From: Plasmodium coatneyi
Lineage: Eukaryota > Apicomplexa > Aconoidasida > Haemosporida > Plasmodiidae
DNA: 64,000 nucleotides
NCBI RefSeq assembly: GCF_001680005.1
Contig: NC_033559.1
Coordinates: forward strand, 1-64,000
Direction: 5' to 3'
How positions within the stretch are numbered: the stretch's first letter is position 1; each line of letters begins with the position of its first letter. Under the pieces are notes generated by a model. It searched no databases. It was not told the DNA's origin and worked only from the letters and a program-made list of their open reading frames with translations. Shown piece by piece: positions 21,951-34,294 of this stretch. The translations under genes and the position numbers were made by a program.

Positions 21951-24055
21951 TCACATACGTCCATAACTGATATTATTTCTATTCTGTTGTTTACCATTCT
22001 TTCCATTATTATTTGTTCCTACTGTTCTTCTTCTTCCTCTTGTGGGTGGTGACCTACCACGATCATATATGGTAGATTCGTCTTCTTCCGTAGAGCCTAC
22101 AGCTGAAGCTACTGTTGAACGTTCTGTGGAGTATTCCGTTAAGGTGTCGTCTTCTGTTATTGTGACCTCATCAAAGTCGCTGTCAACTGCTGTTCTTCTT
22201 TTTTTATTTCTTCTTCTATTGTTGGTGCTGCCTCCTCCAAAGGAGCTTTTTATCCCAGAAAATAAAGAAGTGTGCTGAAGGGGGAGAGGGAGAACGAAGG
22301 GGAAGGAAGGACAAAAAGTACATACAGCACATATATAAATAACACATATTAACATTTATTTCCCAAAGGAAGGAAATATTAATACATTACACTATTTATA
22401 TATTTTAAATGTTGAGACACAATTACTTTATATAAGAGAAACATTATTGTGGGAAGTCCCACTGCAGCAAGTCCACCAGACACAGCAGGTGCAACGGCAC
22501 CACCATCACTGGCAGCACTTGATCTTCCTGATGCAGCTGAAAAATAAATACGTACATGAAATAATCTTAGCGTATTCTTCTTCCTTCCTTTTTTTTTTTT
22601 TTTTTTCTTTCTTCCTATCTTTCTTTCCTTCTTCCTTTTTTTTCTTCATTTCCGTTCTTCCTTAAGGGAAGGTAATGTTCCTTTCCTTTCCTCCATAGGA
22701 AGGCCATATTTCCTTCCCCCTTTAGTGAGGATTGTTGCTCCTTCCTGAAGGAGAAGGAATGTTGTTCCTTCCTTTCCTTCCTTTAGGGGATGTTGTTCTC
22801 TTACCCTTCAGGGAAGTACCTTCCTTCCCTTCCCTTCTTTAGGAAGGGAATTGTTGTTTCCCCATTGGTGCGAAGGTATTGTTCTTTTCCTTCTTCCCTG
22901 AACAGGGAATATTGTTTATTCTTCCTTAGGGGAAGAATTTTCTTTTCTTCCCTCTGTCTGCATACACGTACCTACTACTCCCGTTGTGGCTCCGGATGTT
23001 CCTTCAGCAGGGGGAGTTTCTTGTTGTGGTTGCACTGCACTACCTAAGAAGTTAATAAAAAGGGGAATGTTTTAGTGTAATCAGGAGTCCCTAGACCAGG
23101 AGTTGCTCTTGGTGCACCCCTACCCCGCTTGCATGCAGGACGGGAGTAAGTTCTTAAGGAACATATTCCCCTTCTTTTATTTTTAATACACGTTTTTCCT
23201 CATGCATTGATTTACATTTTAATCTTAGTAACTCCTGTGGGGTACTCTTCTTCTCGCCAGTCACTTTAAATATTCCACAAGCTGATTTTGCAAGAGTGTT
23301 TCCCTCATTTTCCTTCTCTGTGCATAATTTAGTGTAAGCTGTAGTAGCTTTGTCTAGGTAATCTTTATATGCTAGACAGTAGGTAGCATTATCCTTACCA
23401 CTGTCCCTATTTTGTGAAGACAACCCCCTTTCTATTTTTTGGTAGTCTAAAGAGTAATCAGATAATGTTCTTGAATTAGAAAAGAGGAGGTCACTTTCAA
23501 TTGTCCACCCAGGGTATAGATTGGTACAACCAACCTTTCCCGACCCAGAGGTGTTAATTTTTCCTAATTCATCATAAATTTTTTTCATAACACTTTGAAA
23601 AGCATTAGAATTGCTTATATTTTGTCCTTTATCCCAAATTAAACTTCCCAACCAATAATAAAAAAAAGTGCACTCCATATTGCTGCCGTGTTGTCGCCAC
23701 CCTCCCTGTTGAGATGCATAACAATAGGCTTTTATTATTTTATCCACTTCACTTTGAAGATGAGGGTGGGCAGTTAGTACGTCCCTCATTTTTTGTGCTG
23801 TAACTTGTACCTCAGTAGTATAAGTAGTACAATTACCGTAGCAGTGGTCGAATGCTTCGTATGCTGTTTGGGAAAGTAATTCCTTCACGAATAGGTGCTA
23901 TAAGTGGGAATATATGTGTACATATACATACATATATACATGTATATATATATACATATATATAACATATATATATGTATATATGTATATACATATGTAT
24001 TATATATGTATATATTTTGAATGAAGGAAGGCATTCTTAGTACCTCATTTCCCAT
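21951..24055 (-). CDS. KIR: KIR-3, PIR-superfamily antigen with five exons
   Basis: Proposed exons on the minus strand: 24044-24055 (MGNE), 23216-23897, 22972-23043, 22427-22536 and 21951-22274 (about 399 residues). The ectodomain has CTFFYYWLGSLI. Its donor T|GTAAAT creates a Cys codon with the next exon, which is a short Gln/Pro/Thr hinge (SAVQPQQETPPAEGTSGA). A separate exon (AASGRSSAASDGG) carries the membrane helix ending PTIMFLLYK. The tail exon starts HTSLFSGIKSSF and ends NNISYGRM. Intron 22537-22971 is a CTTCCTTCC-rich repeat. Other KIRs here have the hinge and helix inside exon 2, so this is the split form. The donor of exon 2 is inferred from phase only. Confidence 0.8.
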
Positions 24056-24987
24056 TGTTGTTTATGTTTGTGTGGATACTTTTTTTTTCAACTCATTGCA
24101 TTTTAGGAGTATATATATATTTTTTTTTTCATTTCCTCAGCAGTGACAGAACACACGAAGTACACATATGTATGTATATCGAACTTATTATATATGTGCA
24201 CATATAATTAATACAGAAAATAGGAACAAGCATGCTTCAATTATAGAATAATAAGGGGAAGGGACCAAAATCAAAATTTTTAATACACACTTCCCCATAA
24301 CCACTCATTTATATTATTATTCCGTTTTCCGGGGTGGATAACTAGTCCAAAACATGACGTTATTACTTATTTATTTCATGTTGATATTGCATATATATGA
24401 AGGTATAGTTTTTTCCTTAAGGCAAAAATTTGATTACGCGCTATTCATATTTTACTATTATTTGAGAAGGGGTTAATTTAAAAATTCATCACATATATAT
24501 ATAGTGTATAGTTCATATAGGGATGTAATTCCTTTCGTCTTGTAGAAATTTGAGTTTGACCTTTTTTTCGTTTTCTTCTTTTTTTTCTTTTTCTTTTTTT
24601 TCTTGTTCTTTTTTTTTCTTGTTCTTTTTTTTTTTTTTTTATGTTTTGCGCCCCTTTTGGGAATTTTCCTTTCCCTTCATGCAGAGTTATTAATACATAC
24701 AAATGTAAGAAGGAAAAAATATAATGAAATATGAAGATAAGGAATAAAAAAAAAAAAAAAGAAAAAAATTTAAGGGGAAAAAAGGAAAAAAGGCAAAAAA
24801 GGAATGGAGGAAAAAACAATGGTCATTTTTGCTTCTTTCCTTACACACCGTATATATAAATTGTACGCTGTCACTTATGCGTCCCCCTCCTGGGAGGGAG
24901 GGGGCACACACTCATTCAACATTCCAATGTGTGTTACATTCAAATGGTGTTACATTCCACAATGTGTTACACAGCGACGGTGTTACA
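24056..24987. other. Intergenic region between KIR-3 and KIR-4
   Basis: No gene. It is AT-rich with TA microsatellite near KIR-3. A KIR 3' flank block is at about 24646-24705 (GCGCCCCTTTTGGGAATT, then TATTAATACATACAAATG), followed by an A/G-rich stretch and the conserved CTTACACACCGTATATAAAT region before the KIR-4 stop. Confidence 0.6.
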
Positions 24988-26517
24988 TTACATCCGACCA
25001 TAACCTACATTCGTTCTTTGATGATGATGACCTGGTGGAGTACTCCTTCTTGCTCTTCTATTATTATTATTTGCTCCCCTTCCTCTATGTGGCCCTGCTG
25101 GTCGTTCGCCTGTATATATAGTAGATCCATCTGTCGAATCTGCTATTGTTGAAGCTACTGTTGAATATAATGTGGAAGTGTCTGCTGTTAAATCGTCAAA
25201 GTTGCGCCTGGTGGCAGATGTTCTTTTCCTTCCGCCGTTGTTGCTGTTGCTTCTTCCACCAAAGAAGTTTTGTATGCCGGAAGGTAAAAGATTATACTAC
25301 GATAAGAAAGAGGGACGAAGTATGTACTTATATATATATAAGTGCATATATATATACATACATATATATACATATGTGTGTATATATGTCTACATACATA
25401 TATATGTGTACATATATACATGTATACATTTTTGTATATATAGTTAGCATATATATTTTTTGCTCTTCATATGAGAAGTATGGATGGTGTGTCCGTGTGT
25501 GCGTCCGTTTGTGTGAACATTAGTTATGGTGTGTGCGTGCACATATATATGAGTTATTATTAGTTATGTTGTTTTTGTACTATTCAAATTGGTGATGTTA
25601 ATTACTTACTTTATATAAAAAAAATGAGGTTATTGGTAGTGCTGCTATTCCTAATATGGAAGAGATGGCAGCGGCTGCGGCTGTTGTATTTGTTTTAGGT
25701 GCATATTTTAATTCTAAGTGGATGCCCCTATAAATTTTACCACTCCCTAAAGATTCCTCTGAATCTTTAGTTAATGTTAGTGGGTTCTGCTCATTGCTTA
25801 CATCATAGGTATTTTTGAACCACGAACAATATGTAGTCGTTCTGTTTTTTCCATTACAATCAGTAAGCACCTCTTTAAATGCTTCTTCAGCTGATTGTAG
25901 GTTATCGAAGTAATCTTCGTCGCATTCGTGTCTATTCTCCTTTAATTGTTGCCGTATTTCTTTATAGTTCTGCGAGAACTCATATACTTTTTTTCTATAA
26001 CCAAAGAGGTTTTTGTCAATGCCATCTTTGTATATAATGTCACACTTATTTTCTGCAGATTCGTCCCTAAGGATGCTGTAAACTCGGGACATGAGGTCTG
26101 AGAAATTATTACTGCTCTCTTCCAATACATTATATAATTTATCTCCTATCCAATAGTAAAAAACATTACAGTACTCATCTTCGGATGAACTTTTCTGTTT
26201 CTTTGTGGAAGCAAGGCAATAAGCTTTCACAATTGGATCGGCCTGGTCTGAAGTGTCTCGACCAGCAGTTAATATTCCTTTTACTTTTTGGACAATTGTA
26301 TCGTGGTTATTACGTTTATCGTGAGCTTTTTCTAATTCGGAGTATATTTTCCCATAGGGTAAGTTCAACCAGTCGGATCCCTAAAAATGCAGTTGGTAGA
26401 ATGTACATGCTTCTATATCCGTCCCATACTATGCACAAAGTATTATAGTAATAATGTGTATGTATTCATATTAAATAAACTAAAGGCTACCGTCAGTAAT
26501 CCTTTGGATTCTGACAT
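24988..26517 (-). CDS. KIR: KIR-4, PIR-superfamily variant antigen
   Basis: Exons on the minus strand: 26491-26517 (MSESKGLLT, donor ACG|GTAGCC), 25610-26380 and 24988-25296, phase 0, about 368 residues. Exon 1 was chosen because it matches the LT|GT ending of KIR-10 exon 1 and keeps frame. The ectodomain contains YCNVFYYWIGDKL; the helix is SSILGIAALPITSFFLYK. The tail exon starts YNLLPSGIQNFFGG, has the family's acidic Ser/Thr region and ends NVGYGRM. Intron 2 is TA-rich (TATATATACATA repeats) rather than G-rich, marking the second KIR subtype in this window. Confidence 0.86.
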
Positions 26518-27968
26518 TTTGCGTGTTCCGGTGTTATTTTTGTTAAATAATAAAATTTATATTTCAAATGTGCTCATTTTTCCACAACATATATATATAT
26601 GTAGAGCACATATATATATATATATGTATAGAATGTGGATGCAAATTGTGCATGTAAAATTTTCTTTGCATAGAAATTTTTTTGCATGTACAAAATTTTT
26701 TTGCACAGAACTTTTTCTGTATAAAATTTTTTTTTTGTACAAAATTTCTTGTACAATGTGAACGAACTTCCCACGGATGGTTACCATAAACGATTACCTA
26801 TTATTACATACACTTCTTCTTTCTTCCAATTAATGATGTATATATTTTACTCAATTTTGTTAGGTGGCAATAACACTTTTATACGTATATGCAAAACTAT
26901 TTTTTTATATATAATTTAAGGCCAAGAAGTTGAAGCACATGTAAGAAAGTATCAAAATAAAGAAGGAGAAGAAGGAAGGTGCAGAGGGTAGAGGGGCGCA
27001 ATTTCTTCCCATATACATCCCGTTATGTACTCATGGATATAACTAGATTTGTTATGGATTATTGAGGGATGTTATAATTATATATTTACTTCCCTCCATT
27101 ATTATATATATATATATTAGTGTGTCACTTTTTTTTTTTTTTGGATAAAGAATTTAAATATATATATACTACTTATTTTATGTTTTACTGTTATTAGGAA
27201 ATTCCTAATATATATATTGCATAATTCATATATGTTGAGTATTACTTCTTCCCTTCCTTGAATGGTGTACATTCATTAATATATATATGTATATAGTGTG
27301 GGGAGGAAAAGGAACGTACACATATTTATAAAATAAATATATAAAAGAGGAGAGAAAGATGTAATATGTAAAAAAAAATTGTATTTAATTATATATATAT
27401 GTATATATGCGCACATCCATATAATAATACTTTTTACAGTGTACATTGTATTATTTGTGCTGTATTAATACTAGTACTACTATATTTTTACTTCCTTCCC
27501 CCTGTGATGAGCACATTATACATAGTTCATTTGTATATGGAATGTGCACATTGTACCATATGTTGAGCAATCCACACTCCTCCCCAGTTTATATTATATT
27601 TTTAAATACTTTGCCTTCATTTTTTTATTTTTTTTTTTCGCTTTTTTTTTAAAAAAAAATATTTTCTCACAAATGTCAGGACCTTTTTCCGCATCCGCGT
27701 TGGGAGTATTCTTTCCCTTGCAGTTATTTAAAGAAAACACATGGAAGGAAGGGAAAAGAAGAAAGAAATGTGAAGAAAAGGAATAAAAGAAAAGAAGGAA
27801 TAAAAAAGAAAGGAAAAAAGAAAAACGAATGGAAGAAAATGCAGGAAAGGAAGAATAGTATCAGGGGGGGGAATAAAAATACCACTTTGTTGTTTACACA
27901 GTGTATATATACACTGTACGAACTATGCGCGGATGTTTATGTCCCTTGGGGGGACCTTCTCATGCAGC
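26518..27968. other. Intergenic region between KIR-4 and KIR-5
   Basis: AT-rich, no gene. About 26640-26760 is a degenerate tandem array of a unit of about 20 bases (TTTGCATGTACAAAATTTTT variants). Pyrimidine-rich elements of the KIR intergenic type are at about 27230-27300 and 27500-27600. The KIR 3' flank block is at about 27695-27745 and about 27895-27968. It contains no SICAvar remnant that I can see. Confidence 0.6.
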
Positions 27969-29679
27969 TCACATACGGCCATAACCTATATTTCCCTGAT
28001 GACCCGTTGCATCATTTGTTCTTGCACCTGTTCTTCCTCTGGGTTGTCTTGTAGAATGCCCTGTGTATGCGGCAGAACGTACTGTGGTGGAATGTTCTTC
28101 TGTTAAGTCACCTATTGTGGAACCTTCAGTTGCTGAATCGTATGTTGAGGTGTCTTCTGTGAACGTATGAAAGGTTCTCTCAGTGGATCTTCTCTTTCTT
28201 CTATTGCTTCTTACGCTCCTTCCATTTCCAGAACTGTGGTTACCAAACCAGGAAGACCATGGTTTATACTGAAGGGAAGGGAGGTTGTTAGATGGTTGGT
28301 GGAAGGAATGTTGTTAGGGGTATTAGAATGAAGGGTGTAAGGGGTGGCAGAAAGGGATGTTAGGTGTGTGGTAGGGTGGAAGGAAGGATGATTGTTAGGG
28401 GCATTAGAATGAAGGATGTAAGGGGTGGCAGGAAGGGATGTTAGGTGTGTGGTAGGGTGGAAGGAAAGATGATTGTTAGGGTGGTGCTTGGTGGAAGGAA
28501 GGTTGTTAGGGGTAGAAGGAAATAAAGGAAGGGTGTACTATTATTTATATTTCACAACTATTGTTGTAGTTCTTACCTTATGTAGGTAGAATATGACCGC
28601 TGGTAATTCGAGTAGGGCTATGGTACCAAAAGCAGAAGAAAGAGAAGAAGCAGCACTCGCTTTACTTAATGCTTCGTTTAATTGGGAGAGTGTGGATTGT
28701 GCTTTTTGTTCTGCAAGCTGCTTCTCTTCTGTTAGTCGTTCTAATTCATTTTTTGTTGTACAATACGATTCTAACACGTTTGCCATACCACAAGGTACTT
28801 TGTATGTATCATGGAAATCCTTACAATATGAACCAGGAGAATAACTTCCGTCTGGACACTTTGTACTTACAGCAGTGCATGCTGTAAGAACTTTTTTGCG
28901 GTAAGTTGACCAACTTTCATTACATTTGGGCGTACCTTCTTTTAAGTTCCTCTCTATATTATTATAATTATAGGAATAATGGAATATTGCTTTCCTGTTA
29001 TTGAAAGTGCTCTGGTCAATAGGTTCGCAAAAAAGTTCACATCCCTGATCTTCATACTTACCCTTTATAGTCATACAAAGTGAATTCACTTGGCTTGGGA
29101 ATTGAGGATCATGTTGTACATTCATAGATAGTATATCTCCTAGCCAGTAGTAGAGGAAAGTACAAGGTTCACTTTTGAACGCACCTTTATTTCCTTGGTA
29201 CATTTGGGACACATGGCATACCGCCCCTGGGACGTTATCAATAGGACCCTTTGTTCCGTTAGTTTGACGCACAATGGTCTTTATACTAGTCGCGATTGCA
29301 TCACCACAGGTTGTCGAAGATTTTTTGAATTCCTTATAGAACACAGTTTCCGAGGGTAAATTCTCTGTATACAGTCTCTATAGATAGCAAGGGAAGTTGA
29401 ATATATATATCATATATACATACATATACATTATATAAATGCATATATATGTATATATGATATATATATACATATGTATATATATATGTGTGTGTATAGG
29501 TATATATATGCCCTTGTGCATTTTTATATTCCCCGTTTTACAGTACATCATGTACATAAAAGTTACTATATATTCATTATTCAAATGGCCCCTTTCATAT
29601 AATCCCCTTCCTTACTTCTTAGACCCTTCCTCCTTCTTTGCAAGGAAGGAAGTAATCTTTTCATTACCTCCTCTGCCAT
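27969..29679 (-). CDS. KIR: KIR-5, PIR-superfamily variant antigen
   Basis: Exons on the minus strand: 29668-29679 (MAEE), 28577-29377 and 27969-28268, phase 0, about 370 residues. The ectodomain contains CTFLYYWLGDIL. A Glu/Ala/Gln-rich linker (EEKQLAEQKAQSTL) leads to SASSAASSLSSAFG-type sequence and the helix. The tail starts YKPWSSWFGN and ends NIGYGRM. It is of the KIR-1/KIR-2 subtype with a G-rich intron, but unlike them it faces another KIR rather than a SICAvar. Confidence 0.87.
28280..28535. repeat. G-rich minisatellite in KIR-5 intron 2
   Basis: It includes two near-identical copies of a block of about 100 bases (about 28318-28410 and 28400-28490, with GCATTAGAATGAAGG and GTGTGGTAGGGTGGAAGG) plus the usual AGGAAGGTTGTTAGGGG unit. 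Confidence 0.75.
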
Positions 29680-31150
29680 TGTTTATATGTGTATATATTT
29701 TCTTTGTATATAATATATTCTACTTTTTAAAAAAGAAGGTGGTTATTGTGTTGTTGTGTTGTTCTTCACACAAGTATGCACTTTGTACATAGAGGAAGTG
29801 TAAAAGGGAAGGAAGTGTATATGTATGAAAAATTTTTGCCGTGTTTGTTCTGTGAATGTGAATGTAAGTGTATGAAATTTTGCTTCTTCATACATTCAAT
29901 ATAAAAAGGGTGAAGGAGTGTAAGAAGAGTAAGTGTAAGGGAAGGAAGTGTATGTATGTATGTGTGTGCAAAAAATTTTATTGTGCTTTATTTCTGTTTG
30001 TTATTGTTTGTTCTATGATGATTATGAATATGAAATATGAATATGGCATTTTTATTTTCTTTTTCTTAAGAGTATATATATTGTTTAGTTACTTAAACAG
30101 TGATAACACATACATGTACACGTGCATGAAAGTCATTACATATGTGCACATGCATATAATTAAAGAGCAGGTAGAGTGGGAAGGTGCAAAATTTTTTTTT
30201 TTTTCTCTTACTCCACCCTCCTTCTTAGAACCTCCTTTCCTTCCTTCCTCCTCTGAGTAAAAATTCCTCTTTTTTCTAAGGTGAAAATTCTAGTGTACGA
30301 TGTTTTTACTCCATGTTTTTTTGTACTATTTAGAATTGTGTTAGGAAAAAATTTTGTTTTATATGCACATATACTATGGTTCATTTATATGTTCAAAGTA
30401 CATTTATCCCCCCTTCCTTCCATCAATGTGTATATGTGTACACATGAATTTATTCAATATTACATTCACATATTTATTTACACTATTCACATATATTTAT
30501 ACACTATTCAAATATTTGCATTCACATAGTTTACTATACACATAGTTTACTATTCACATAGTTTACTATTCACATAGTTTACTATTCACATATATATTTA
30601 CACTATTCACATATTTATTTACACTATTCACATATATTTACTATTCACATATTTATTAGTACATTGTGGAAGTAGCACAACACATTTTTTTTTTTTTTTT
30701 TTCGTTTTTACCTTTTTATTTATAATAAATGTAATTAAAAAACAAGGAAAAAAAGTGGGAACAACTAATATAGATGATGCATTAAAAATAGGGAATCTGA
30801 AGGTGTTAATATATATATATGTACATATATATATGAAAGGAAGGGGGAAGGGAAAAGTGTGTTATATTCAACTTCTCCAGCTTCCCTTCCCTTATGCAAC
30901 ATTAAATATATACATATATAGATATAGATATGCACAGAATTCTTAACTATGCACATTCTATGATTCTTTATAAATGCGCATTGAACATTGTATATGCACA
31001 TATGCATAAAAAAAAATTTTGTCTGTATGCATGTGCATTGTATACACTTACTTTCGTTTATTAGTTTACCATTATATATTATCATAGTTCTTGGTGGAAA
31101 AGGAGCAAGGAAGGAACGTTGCATATATATTATTTATAATGTAAAAGAAA
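29680..31150. other. Intergenic region between KIR-5 and KIR-6
   Basis: AT-rich, no gene. It includes a degenerate copy of the KIR upstream element, a pyrimidine-rich intergenic element at about 30360-30470, a tandem repeat at 30465-30660 (listed) and a second purine/pyrimidine element at about 30830-30900. Confidence 0.6.
30465..30660. repeat. AT-rich tandem repeat
   Basis: About ten copies of a 16-21 base unit alternating between CACATAGTTTACTATT and CACATATTTATTTACACTATT. At least three consecutive copies of the 16-base form (about 30530-30585) are identical. Confidence 0.9.
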
Positions 31151-33480
31151 TTACATACCATGGTAAGCTATATTTTTTGGTCGTCTATTACTCTTATTTG
31201 TTCCTGCTACTGTTCTTCTTTGAGGTCGCTCATTATATATAGTAGAATTGTCTATTGTTAATCTATTTGTTAAATTTGATGTAGAGTCACCTATTGTTGA
31301 ATTTGCTACAGAATCGTATGTAGAAGTTTCTATAGAAGTCTCGTCGTCGTCGTTCGTTAACGTGCTCAAATTCCGTTCAGTAGATGTTCTTTTTTTTCGG
31401 CTGTTCCCTCTCCCACCAGAGGAAACGGTGTTACGTAACCCAGAGAATAAAGAAGTGTACTTAAGGAAAAAAAAAAAAATGAAGGAAGAAAAGGAAAGGG
31501 AAGGGGTGAAAATATGCATAATATATATGCATTATATATATATATATAAATATGTAGTCTACAGTCTTATTTATGTGTATTTATGTGTATTTTAATAAGG
31601 GGGGGAAATAAAATATTAGTAAAATGCGCTTACTCATATTTCAAATGTATAGTAGTTATTACCTTATACAAGAGGAAAACAACCGATGGTAATGCCCCTA
31701 TTCCAAGTACGGATGATATGATAGGAGTGATACTGTTGTTCGCGGTGGTGCTCATTCCAGTAGGATGTGAACTAATTGAATGGATTGGTTCCTCTTCTGG
31801 AGATGGTAGATCCCTCTCGCGTCTGTTCTTTGCTGTTTTTTCCAGTTCACAGTTTAAGTCTAAACTTTTCTTACGTTTATAATCCTCATACCACTCACCA
31901 AACTTTTTACACCATTCAAAATTACTATTTTCTTCCTGCCTACATTCATTATGCATAACTTTATAAGCATACCGTGCTTTCCTTAAATATGTGTCATATT
32001 CCTTAGGACATGGTACTTTCGCACCTTCCCCTAATTTCTGTCCTATAAATTCTTTGTCCTGTTCGTAATCGAACATTCTTCTGAATGCAGCAAATACTTT
32101 TTTTTCTGGCGGAGTGCGAAGGAATTCACAGTCAGTCTCCCCCGAACTTGTGAATGTTTCCTTCTTACAATTATTCATAACTGTTTGGAACGTCCCGTCA
32201 TCCATTAATTCTTTGGATAAAATATCACCCATCCAAAAATAGAAAAATTTGCACTTTCCCTTCTTACTTGTACCATCTACCATTTGGTGTATATAGCAAT
32301 ATGTCTTCATAATTTCATTCTGAATATTTCCATTAATATTATTATCACCTAATACTTTCTTCACTGCGTGAGCACATGAATGACTACCATGGCTCTTGGA
32401 ATTTTCCGTTAAATCACTGTACTCTTTTCTTGAAGGCAAATCACCTAGTTTGTTTCCCTCCTATATATATATATGTAATTCAGAAGAATTTGTACATATG
32501 TGCATGCATTTTTCATCTATTTATACATACTACTTTCTTTACATGTGGCGGATAAAAAAATATTATATGTACACATATATATTTGTGTATTAAATTATTC
32601 AATTTTGAACACAGGAAGGAAGGAAGAAATAAGGGGTGAAAGAAAGGAAGGGAAGGAAAAACCTTCCCTTCCTTTCCTTTCTTTCCTCCCATTTCAGAGG
32701 GAATTACCTCCTCTTTTCTGCCCCTACCTGCTCGTTGTCGTCTTCGTTGAGGTCGAGGAGGTCGTCTTCCCCTTCTTCGGAGAGGTCGTCGTCGTCGACG
32801 TCAGATTGGTCTTCCTCCTCTACTTTAGACACTTCTGCACATGCTAATGGTGGTGGTTCCGTTAGTTGCCCGTCCTTGTTTTGAAAATATGTGTCATATT
32901 TACTCTTAAATGCCAAACAAGTTGCGTCACTTGCACAGTATTTATCCATACTTTCATATGCTGATTTAGCATTCGTCAAATCACTGTCATACTGTGGCCA
33001 ACAAGATTGTGGATTACTTGCCGATTTTTGTTTTAAAGTGTCATAGTTGTAGCCAAAATCAAATAATTTTTTACTTTCTTCAAAAGTGCTTTCGCCCATA
33101 CCATTATATATATTAGTGCAATTACTCCCACATGGGAATATCACGAGTTTCTCGTAAATTTTTTTCATGGCAGTCCTGAAGTCGTGATCATCCAAGTTCT
33201 TATATATTTTATCTCCTATCCAAAAGTAGAGGAATTCACACCATTTGCCATTGGGTGGCTCATCCTTCCTTTTTAATTCACATGCTCGACACCATGCACT
33301 GACAATTGGTCTGTGTAAACTAGAATTTCTAATACCGTGTGCTACCCATGCAAGGTAAACATCTACTACTATGTCGTCCTTCTTTTTTATTTTTCCTCCC
33401 TGAATGACATTGCACTCTGTATTCTTCTTGAATTCAGCATATATTTGTTCTGAGGGTAAGGTAACCTGTGCTGGTGCCAT
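31151..33480 (-). CDS. KIR: KIR-6, KIR with two ectodomains in tandem
   Basis: Proposed exons on the minus strand: 32728-33480, 31663-32460 and 31151-31459, about 619 residues. Exon 1 starts MAPAQVTLPSEQIY and encodes a complete KIR ectodomain (CEFLYFWIGDKI), then an acidic tract (SDVDDDDLSEEGEDD). Donor CAG|GTAGGG is phase 0 and fits acceptor ATATAG|GAGGGA of the next exon, which encodes a second ectodomain (CKFFYFWMGDIL) and the helix SSVLGIGALPSVVFLLYK. The tail exon starts YTSLFSGLRN and ends NIAYHGM. The first unit has no membrane exon or tail of its own and I see no good exon 1 for the second, which favours one gene. If they are two genes, the upstream one is truncated. Confidence 0.72.
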
Positions 33481-34294
33481 TTTTTCCTTCTAATTGTGTA
33501 TTTTTTTCTTTATATTATTATATCTTCTATTGTTAAGAAGAAAAATTGTTGTTCTTTGTTGATTCATTTATTCATTTAAAAGGGCTGATTCTTTTTAAGG
33601 AGCAATTTATTTTGCTTTTTTTTAAAAGCAGCAATGCAATTTATTATAGAATATACATTATGCATTATTCATTTAAAAGGGGTCGAAGTGTAGCCGAGAA
33701 AAATTTTATAAAAATTTTGTTCCTTCTTCCTCCCTTCGCCTTTTGTTATTTTTATTAAACATTTTGCACTTTTTTAAGTATAGCTCCTCCCTTTAAAATT
33801 AAAAATTTTAAAGTATGCCATTTGCACTATGGAAGATATTCTACACTTAGAATTCCCTTATTAGAACGTCACCTTTATATATAGAACACATATATTTTAT
33901 ATGGAATACTTTACCTTCCTTTTTTTTTCTTTTTTTTTAATAAAAAGAACTTTTACATTAAATAATATATATATATGTGTATGTTATTTTAAATAAGAAA
34001 AGTGCTTGTTCTAAATAAAGTATGTGTTATTTTAAAAATGAGCAGAAGAAGAATAATATAAAATGGATGTTTCACGTATACACATTTTTAAATAACGTAT
34101 ATGCCACTTTAGATAGAGGAAAGAGGTTGAACACACAAATTTTAAATAATATATATATATGAATATTTATATACACTGAACCCCTAATATTGAATACATG
34201 GAATAATGGTGGCCACGTAGTTATTAATAGAACAGCTAGGGAAGGAAACATTCCCCTTCTCTCTGTTACATTACATTGAATATTACATGCAATA
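33481..34294. other. Intergenic region between KIR-6 and KIR-7
   Basis: No gene is seen. AT-rich with repeated TTTTAAAA and ATTTAAAAGGG motifs. The KIR-7 3' flank (CATTACATTGAATATTACATG) lies at its right end. Confidence 0.6.

Noticed and set aside
22790..23047. Plus-strand open frame in the CTTCCTTCC region
   Set aside because: It is antisense to KIR-3 intron and hinge exon and consists largely of repeat sequence.
32728..33480. A separate truncated KIR gene upstream of KIR-6
   Set aside because: A phase-compatible splice to the next exon exists and no helix or tail exon lies between, so a tandem-ectodomain gene is preferred; kept as the stated alternative.
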